Positions 56,960-64,000 of a DNA stretch of 64,000 nucleotides are shown piece by piece. Source of the stretch: Sphaerolaimus hirsutus (taxonomy: Eukaryota > Nematoda > Chromadorea > Monhysterida > Sphaerolaimidae); NCBI GenBank assembly GCA_964036195.1, contig OZ038450.1, positions 11,534,701 to 11,598,700 of the forward strand, written 5' to 3'. Both the position numbers and the translations under genes were made by a program. How positions within the stretch are numbered: the first letter of the stretch is position 1; each line of letters opens with the position of its first letter. Below the pieces are notes generated by a model. It saw only the letters and a program-made list of their open reading frames with translations, had not been told where the DNA came from and did no database searches.

Positions 56960-59900
56960 TCAATCATCAAAATCCTCCAGTTCCTCATAGTAGTCTTCAT
57001 TGATCGCCTGAGAATGTGTGCAATTTCAGTATACCGTTCTATTTGTTAAAAAGAAGTAAACAGTTTACATCTATGAACATCTGTAATGGTAAACTTATAG
57101 AAAAGTTTCCAACTGTTTCCCAGATATATATATATGCACACTGGGGACTGTACATATCAATTACTGTAGAAATACTAAAGTCTAGTAGACACTGCACATA
57201 GAAACATGTACAACACCGAAAACCACAATTGAACCCAAGACGTACCGCCAGTCGTTTTGCGTAGCCCTCCTCATCCAAAGGGCAATTGCGCGGCGTCGTA
57301 CCGGCGCGCGATTGGCGGATCGGCTGTGGCACGGTACGGCGCTGTTCACTGGTCGGCGGCGGTTCGCTTGTCTGCACATTTTCATACTGTAAACATAGAT
57401 TACAGTACGAAGCAAAACATCGAAGCAATTTTCTATCCTAACCGTTTTGCTCCCGGCAGCCGCTTGCTCGCTCTTCTTTGCACTTTTGCGCGCGCTGGCC
57501 GGGGAACTGGCAGCAGTCTGATTCTGAGTTTATATTATCATTTTATAATGGCAACAAAGTTGTACAACAGAAGCACTGCAGACAGAAACTTACTGTCAGG
57601 CGGTACCGCTTCGCAGCACATTCTGTGTCCGGTACAGGCTGGCCAGTGCGTTTCTGGGCACTTTGCAACAGCACGACGCCATCGTCGTTCTCGCAGTCCA
57701 TTTCAGCGGGCTGTAAAAAAGCGGATAGAATTTACTTGCTTCTTAACACTGAATTATAAGTAGGAAAAAAAAACAGAAACTGTCAGTCACCTCGGCATAC
57801 TGCAGCTGTTGATGCTGCCGCTGCGGCGCCTGCGATGCCACAAACGAGTACGTGATGCCGTCTTCAGTGGCATCGACCTGGTGGCACGACTGCGAATATA
57901 CATGAGAAATTTCAATTTGCATATGGTATTGCACATGAAGAAGTAATGAAATGTCTTACTAACGTTAACGTTTTGCAGGGCTTGCTGCAAGTGCTGCACT
58001 TCAAAGCGGGTCGCCTGAAGCTTGGCAGCCAGGGCAACCTCGGAAGCCTGCCTTTGCATCAAGTGTGCGGCGATGGTCGTCGCTGTGTTCACATTCACCG
58101 GTGACGTGTACGGCAAACTCGGTGCTTGCACGTTCTGTTGGGGAGTCGGCAATTTCTGCACGGTGGGCAATTTGCCCTTTTCCGTCGGCACGGATTTCTT
58201 GTCTTTTTTCATAGACCCGGCAAGTTGGTCCAGTTGTTGCGTCGGCTGTAAGTACGATATGTCACTTTATCATAATCATAAAGAAATGCACTACTACAAA
58301 TAAGTACCACTGTGCACACTGATTTACCGAAATATGTATAAGAATGTGTAAATTGGATTTCATCAAAAGTAACAAGAAGTAAATCTTTTAAATTACACAT
58401 TTTCAATTTACGAAAAGATGCATCTTAAGTAGTTTGTTGACACAAAAGAAAGAGTGCAATCCTCACAATTTGAGCCAGGTATTGTACCAGACTGTCATCT
58501 TGGTCCGGTTCGGCAACTTTCGCCTCCTGCTGCGGAAACGCAAAGTTGCCCGGCTTTGTTTTCTGATGTAAGTAACATTAGTAGTTAGTACAGGGTTGTT
58601 AGTTACATGCTGTTTACGTACATCATGAAACACCACCGTTATACTCACCTGCACCGGCGTGACGTTGTAGTCCATTTCCGCGTTCTTTTGCGGCGCGGCG
58701 AGGGGCGACACAACGAGCCCGCTGGTCCTGCGGCGGCGGCGTTCGAGCAGCGCACTGCCAGACGGATTGGCAGGCGGAGCCGCAACGATCGGCAAACTGG
58801 TCGTTCCAGTATTGGCGGATTCCTACGAAAAGTTAACATCATTTACGAAACGTTTCAAGTAAATTACTTTTTCCTACTTTTAAGTGGTGACGTTGAGATA
58901 CGTTCAAGGCAACAGTCCCGAAAACACACACACTCCATTCTCAAAATGTTTATCAATCAAATAACCTGGTTCATGATGAAGTCCTCGATCATGTCACAGA
59001 ACTTGTTCATATCGGCCTTCAGCAGCGTGTTGATCACGCCGATTTCCTGCTGCACCACGCCGATGAACCGTATGTTCTTGATGAAGGAGCAAATGCAGGG
59101 CAGTTTGCTGCGCTTCACGCTGTCCGCATTCACGCTTGTGCTCTGCAAATTAGCACATTTGAAAGATATGGTAGAATTGACTGAATACATGACAATAAAG
59201 AATAGTTTACCGATTGGGTGCACTGCGACAGCATCCTTTCCATATTTTGGCGCATTGCACGGATCGCTGCAACGTCCATCTTGTCGATAATGGGCGCGAA
59301 CTGTTTCAGCACGCTGTGAAACTGGGGGTTCCTCAACGGCTCGTGCTCGCGGCATGTCTGGCGGTGGTTACGGCAATTTAAAAAAGTGTATATTAAAAAC
59401 GGGAAATAAAACTAAAATGGTCAAAACGTAACAGTTAACAAAAACAATTTACTATTACACTTTAACGTTAACACAAAGTACATTTTTATTCACTCCTTAC
59501 AATTTTCCTGTTACATTCATGCAACTCGCACCTGGTTGTTGTCCTGCGCCATGATGGGCGCGTTGTCCTGCGCCATGATGGGCGCGTTGTCCTGCGCCAT
59601 GTCGGGCGCCTCGTGAAAGTCCTCCGGCGGTGGGCTATCGACCGTTTGCACCGTCCCTGGCGCGGGGGGAACGGCACTCGCAGCCTGTTTCACTCGGTAA
59701 TCCACGAGTTGCACCGCCATACTTTGCGGCTCAATTTTCTCCGGCGTGAACGTGGTTTTTACCAATTTGCCCAGCATGATGTAGAAGTTTCCCTGGCACA
59801 CGTTGTGCCAGTAAACTTGCATTGCCCGGCGCCAATCGGTCGCTGTAAAGTGCACAACCACTGCTACAAACGTACAAACATAAAAACAACATTAAATGAT

Positions 59901-62544
59901 ACATTTCAGTAAACCAACATCTACTGGCCTTTCCGTCTTTGAACACAATCATGGGCATGGTGGAGAACTGGATCATTTCTTCCGCCAGTTGCATAGCCTG
60001 GGCCTCCGATTGCCGCATTTGGTGCACCAGGGTAAACACGATGTCCGCCTTCAAGTCGGTTCGCACCTTGTCCAACTCGATTTTCCACGCGTAGTGCCCC
60101 AGCTCGCGCCGGCTGATCTGAATAAACGTGTTGAAAAGGTTAGTACTGTTCCCCAAACTGTGATAATTCACTGACGCAAGGCTTATCTGAATCAACCTGG
60201 GGCAGTTCTCCTGGCGCCACTTTCGGAATGGCGGCTTTTTGTTCAGCGGTGCGGCCCTGACTGCGCATGCGTTCCACGATGTCGGGAAACACTGAGTAGT
60301 TGTACCATTTTTGCGTAATGCAAATGCGAAGTTTACATCTACATGGCCCGGAAAGGGTAAACTCACCGGACTCGTCTGCATAGTAGTCCATGTACTTCAG
60401 AGTCGCGAAATTGAGCTCCATGATCCTCTTGTAGTAGTGCGCCCCGAGGTCCTCGTTTGACACGCCGCTCAGACGGCCGCCGTAAAGTATGCGCGCTTGG
60501 GTCAACGCTCTCTGAAAGGACAGTGAAACAGTGTTACGTGTACGGTGTAAAACAAAGTTGCTTACTTGAAACTGAAAGTAAAAGATTGTTTTCACTTGCT
60601 GTAAAACGGAAACTGAAAGCTGTTTGCACTTGCACAAAAACAAATAGTGCGAAATGTTTTGCACTTGCCAGAAAAGGGAAACAGATACATTTCCCGCACT
60701 TGCCGTAAAACGGCATACAGAAATTTGACACAGCAGTACTCGTCAACTGTAAACTGAGAAGTCTAAAACATGGTTAACCTTGAACTGCCGCTTTTTCGTG
60801 TCCCACATCGACTGCAACATGCCGCGGCGGGCCACCAGAGCGTTCTGGTTTGTTTTGGCGGACTCGTTCGCCACCTCGCGGGTCAACCACATCTTGTTGT
60901 CGGGGTAGTTGTCGTACGGGGGCTCGAAGTAGCTCTCCCTCGTGAAGTTGTTCCACGACCTGTTCACCGCCGGGTGATCGGACCGCTGAAAAAAGAAATG
61001 AAAGAATGGTTACAGAAAGGAATCTTTAACTCTCAAATGAAAGTAAGCGGTAAACTGCAACTAACGTTCGTTTGCCTTTCCGGGTGATGCAGGTCGTACT
61101 TGGTGCACTCCTTCATGCTCCAGCACCTGTGAGTAATGTACGTGTTCACAACGTCCATTTACTTGTGTGATAAAAAAATACAAACAGAAACAAACAGCGG
61201 GTATTTCTGGAACAGCTCGTGGAACTTCTCCCAGAATTCTTCCGATTTCTCGGCCGGAATCAGCACGCTCGGCCGGCCTCCGACGCCGACGCGGCTCACA
61301 TCGCCGGTAATCTGAGGTCACTCACACACCGTCTTAACTGTCCAGTATACTGTTTCCAGCCATGCACGTTTGTAAATATCCTGTTAAATACAGGTAGCCT
61401 TCCGGCTAACCGTTTTATCATGATATTGTACGAATTGCAAGGCAAGCAACAGTTTACATTTACTTGCAGACGGTGTGTGACTGTCACCGGTTTTTTCGGT
61501 TTTTTCCCGGCCACTTTCAGCTTGCTCGGGCGCTTTTCAGTCTTTGACTGGGCCACCGCCAGCGACCGCTCATCGTCATCGGATGGCGTTTGCGACCCGT
61601 CGTTGGGCCCGCGGCCGCGCGGCCCCAACGGATTCATTTCCTGAGTTACGGGAGGTATGTGAGATTGTCACGTAACTGAAAATGTATGGGAAAGTCACAA
61701 TTATGCACGATCCGGAACTATCCAAACCGAAGGGGTCCGAATCGTAAGCTACCTCTTGGTCATCATCCTGCTGGGTGAAGTCCTCCACCCAGTCCTTGTC
61801 CTTCTGTGGATCGTCCTCGTCCACTTGGCCATCCTGAAGCTGTTTCAGTTGCTTTGTGGCATTCACGCGAGAGCGGCGCACGCTGCTGTTGTTGCGGCCG
61901 ATGACTGGCACTTGCTGTATACAAGAAAGTGCTACTGTAAATGCAAACTCTTCTTTTGAAAATGTCAAAAACGGTCATTTAAACGTACCACTTTAGCGAC
62001 CTGTGCAGCCAGCGCCCTCGTTTGCTCCTCCAGTCTCTTGGCATTTTCCTTCCTCCGCCTTTCCATTTCCACGTCCACTGCGCTCGGTGGCGACTTGGCG
62101 GTCTGACTGTACCGCGGCGTGATGAAGTCGTCATCATCGTCCTGCAGTTTACAACGCTAAGTTTACTGTTTCATGTAAAGAGAACTTAAAAAGAAGTTTA
62201 CTACATCTGCGCATGCACATGGTAAACTGCAAACTTTGTGCTTGTAGGCATTCATAAATGTGTTTGGAACGGATTGCAGTTTACTTGAATGAGTTATGCC
62301 CCAGTAATTGCGTTTGACATATACATTATTTTGGTGAACTGACATGCATTCAAAGCTGATTTATGACGTTTCCAGCACACAGTTTGCAGTTCAGCGTGTG
62401 TACCCAAGTTAAATTAACCTCCCAGTCGTCCCACTTCACCTTGGCGCGCCCATTTTCTTTTTTCACGCGTTCTTCGTGCAGGCTCCTTTTGCTTTTGGAC
62501 GCCTTGCTCTTCAGCGCCATGTGTCGCTCGTACTCGAGCTTTGC
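56960..62544 (-). CDS. Unrecognised large charged protein, probably nuclear (17 exons, 5' incomplete)
   Basis: I do not recognise it. Exons in transcript order: 62419-62544, 61989-62141, 61753-61914, 61488-61640, 61196-61311, 61066-61126, 60779-60985, 60367-60511, 60197-60291, 59925-60117, 59532-59863, 59211-59357, 58966-59142, 58649-58822, 58467-58562, 57964-58245, 57791-57889, 57594-57710, 57246-57386, 56960-57007. Every junction keeps phase; about 1000 residues and a TGA at 56960. (Listing minor splits gives 20 coding blocks.) The start is charged coiled-coil (AKLEYERHMALKSKASKSKR, MERRRKENAKRLEEQ), then acidic DDDDDF and basic KVAGKKPKKP segments. A conserved-looking core contains EEFWEKFHELFQKYP and ARILYGGRLSGVSNEDLGAH. 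A triple MAQDNAPI repeat follows, then LLERRRRRTSG and an acidic end DYYEELEDFDD. The mix of basic clusters suggests nuclear location; this is inference. Confidence 0.78.
59532..59620 (-). repeat. In-frame 24-bp coding repeat (MAQDNAPI)
   Basis: The sequence ATGGCGCAGGACAACGCGCC plus four bases is repeated twice and followed by a third partial copy (MAQDNNQ). This gives a short acidic tandem repeat just before the exon's donor. Confidence 0.85.
60534..60720. repeat. Short imperfect repeats in an intron of the large gene
   Basis: Three to four units resembling GCACTTGCCGTAAAACGGAAAC are strung along the intron between 60511 and 60779. They are absent from the flanking exons. Confidence 0.5.
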
Positions 62545-62689
62545 CTGAGAGATATTTCAAAGTAGTGTTTTGCAGTGACAATTACACAGTGTTTTAAAAC
62601 ACAGTGTGTTTCAAATTCATGTATACAGCAAGACTCGCTGGTGGATTTTAGAACGGTACAAATCGTGGAATGTGTCTATATAGTTACTG

Positions 62690-64000
62690 CTTGAAAGATG
62701 AAAGATGCGGGTTCAAGTCCCTATCCCGATCCCCATTCGTATGCCGATCCCGATCCCCATCCCGATCCCAATCCCCATCCCGATCCCAATCCCCATCCCG
62801 ATCACGAAAAGTCAATCCACTTTGAACCGTACTGACAATGACACACTGTTTTTAAACACAGTGTGTTCCAAATAGAGGATGCATTGATGTTCTGGCAACC
62901 CATAGCAACGCTTGGTTTGCTAGAGAGTTTTGAAACGGTAGAAATAGTGCAACGTGTGTATATAGTTACTGCTTGAAACATGATAGATGTGGGTTCAAGT
63001 CCGTATCCCAATCCCCATTCGTATGCTGATCCCGATCCCGATCCCGATCCCCATTCGTATGCCGATCCCAATCCCCATCCCCATCCCGATCCCCATTCGT
63101 ATGCTGATCCCGATCCCGATCCCGATCCCCATTCGTATGCCGATCCCGATCCCCATCCCCATCCCGATCCCCATCCCGATCCCCATCCCGATAAGTAAAT
63201 TCCCTTTGAACCGTTTTGAAAATAACACACTGTTTTTAACACAGTGTGTTCAAAATATTGGGAAAGCTTGCACGTGTGGGCCTACACACGAATCGCAAGA
63301 ATCTCCATTTGTACTGTAGAAATAGTGGAATGTGTGTATATAAATGTGTGCTTGAAACATGAAAGAAGCGGGTTCAAGCAAATCACGTTTACTGTGAGGA
63401 ACGTGATTCCCATCCCGATTCCCATGCCCATCCCGATCCCGATCCCGATCCCGAAAACTCAATCCCCCTTGAATTCTACTGACAATGACACACTGTTTAA
63501 GTACAGTGCGTTTCAAATAAATTTTCGCTGTAATATTTTCATGTAAATACACGAATATTTGCACAATTTGTTTTGCTGTATGGAAGAAATCGTGCAAGGT
63601 GTCTACAGTGTGTGCTTGAAACATGAAAGACTTGGGTTCAAGTCCCTATCCCAATCCCCATCCCGATCCCCATCCCCATCCCGATCCCGATCCCAATCCC
63701 CATCCGTATGCCGATTCCCATGCCCATCCCGATCCCAATCCCGATCCCGATCCCGATCCCGAAAACTCAATCCCCTTTGAATCCTACTGACAATGACACA
63801 CTGTTTAACTACAGTGCGTTTCAAATAAATTTTCGCTGTAATATTTTCATGTAAATACACGAATATTTCCAGATTTATAGTGTTTTGCTGTATGGAAGAA
63901 ATCGTGCAAGGTTTCTAAAGTGTGTGCTTGAAACATGAAAGATTTGGGTTCAAGCAAAATATGTCCGAAACATTTAAACGTGAGAATGACACACGGTTGT
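62690..64000. repeat. Tandem array of about 260-385-bp units carrying GATCCC-type minisatellites
   Basis: At least four units recur, each with TGACAATGACACACTGTTT, a CTGTATGGAAGAAATCGTGC or related segment, GCTTGAAACATGAAAGA, GGGTTCAAGTCCCTATCCC, then a variable run of CCCGAT/CCCCAT/CCCAAT hexamers. Hexamer runs read as pseudo-proteins (PIPIPI, RDRDRD) in all frames and are not genes. The array runs off the window end. Confidence 0.85.

Noticed and set aside
62700..62730. tRNA gene suggested by GGGTTCAAGTCCC
   Set aside because: No acceptor stem, A box or anticodon arm can be folded around it; only the B-box-like sequence is present.
62802..63860. Open frames encoding PIPIPI, GIGMGI or RDRDRD repeats
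   Set aside because: The GATCCC-type hexamer run has no stops in most frames; there is no splice or start context.
1..64000. CRISPR arrays, operons or bacterial-type genes
   Set aside because: Genes are spliced with GT/AG introns; the repeats are transposons, not spaced direct repeats with unique spacers.

Overview
The window is nuclear DNA of an intron-rich invertebrate animal. The best-supported genes are a muscarinic acetylcholine receptor of the protostome B type (GAR-2/mAChR-B-like) and a flotillin-2. Exons are GC-rich at third codon positions and sit in AT-rich DNA loaded with transposable elements. Gene models were built by hand from reading frames, GT/AG splice sites and intron phases; there is no transcript evidence, so exon ends are predictions.

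Layout. 1-18480: no convincing coding exon; almost entirely non-autonomous DNA transposons, many nested. 18737-28641 (+): a 14-exon muscarinic receptor whose third intracellular loop is about 800 residues; one loop exon is split by a young LTR retrotransposon. 28642-30700: transposons. 30716-32719 (-): three linked exons of an unrecognised, probably membrane protein. 32720-40800: transposons. 40813-42327 (-): a complete three-exon gene for a small secreted cysteine-rich protein. 46232-51887 (-): complete eight-exon flotillin-2. 54330-55212 (-): three exons of an unrecognised gene. 56960-62544 (-): 17 phase-consistent exons of an unrecognised charged, probably nuclear protein, with its 5' end not found. 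62690-64000: tandem repeats with GATCCC-type minisatellites. The genes show no operon-like or pathway link.

The most interesting result is the relation between transposons and splice sites. A foldback MITE (family B) makes up a whole intron inside transmembrane helix 6 of the receptor, its ends giving the GT and the AG. Ends of the same family coincide with a donor in the secreted-protein gene and an acceptor in the membrane-protein gene. A second family (A) occupies another receptor intron. These look like introners. Separately, many elements have clean 8-bp target duplications (hAT-like), and each family fills its subterminal regions with its own short motif array (GGCACC, GGCGCC, ACGGAAA, TTCGAAAA, ACAGAAAC, AATAAAAT, CTATCTATC).
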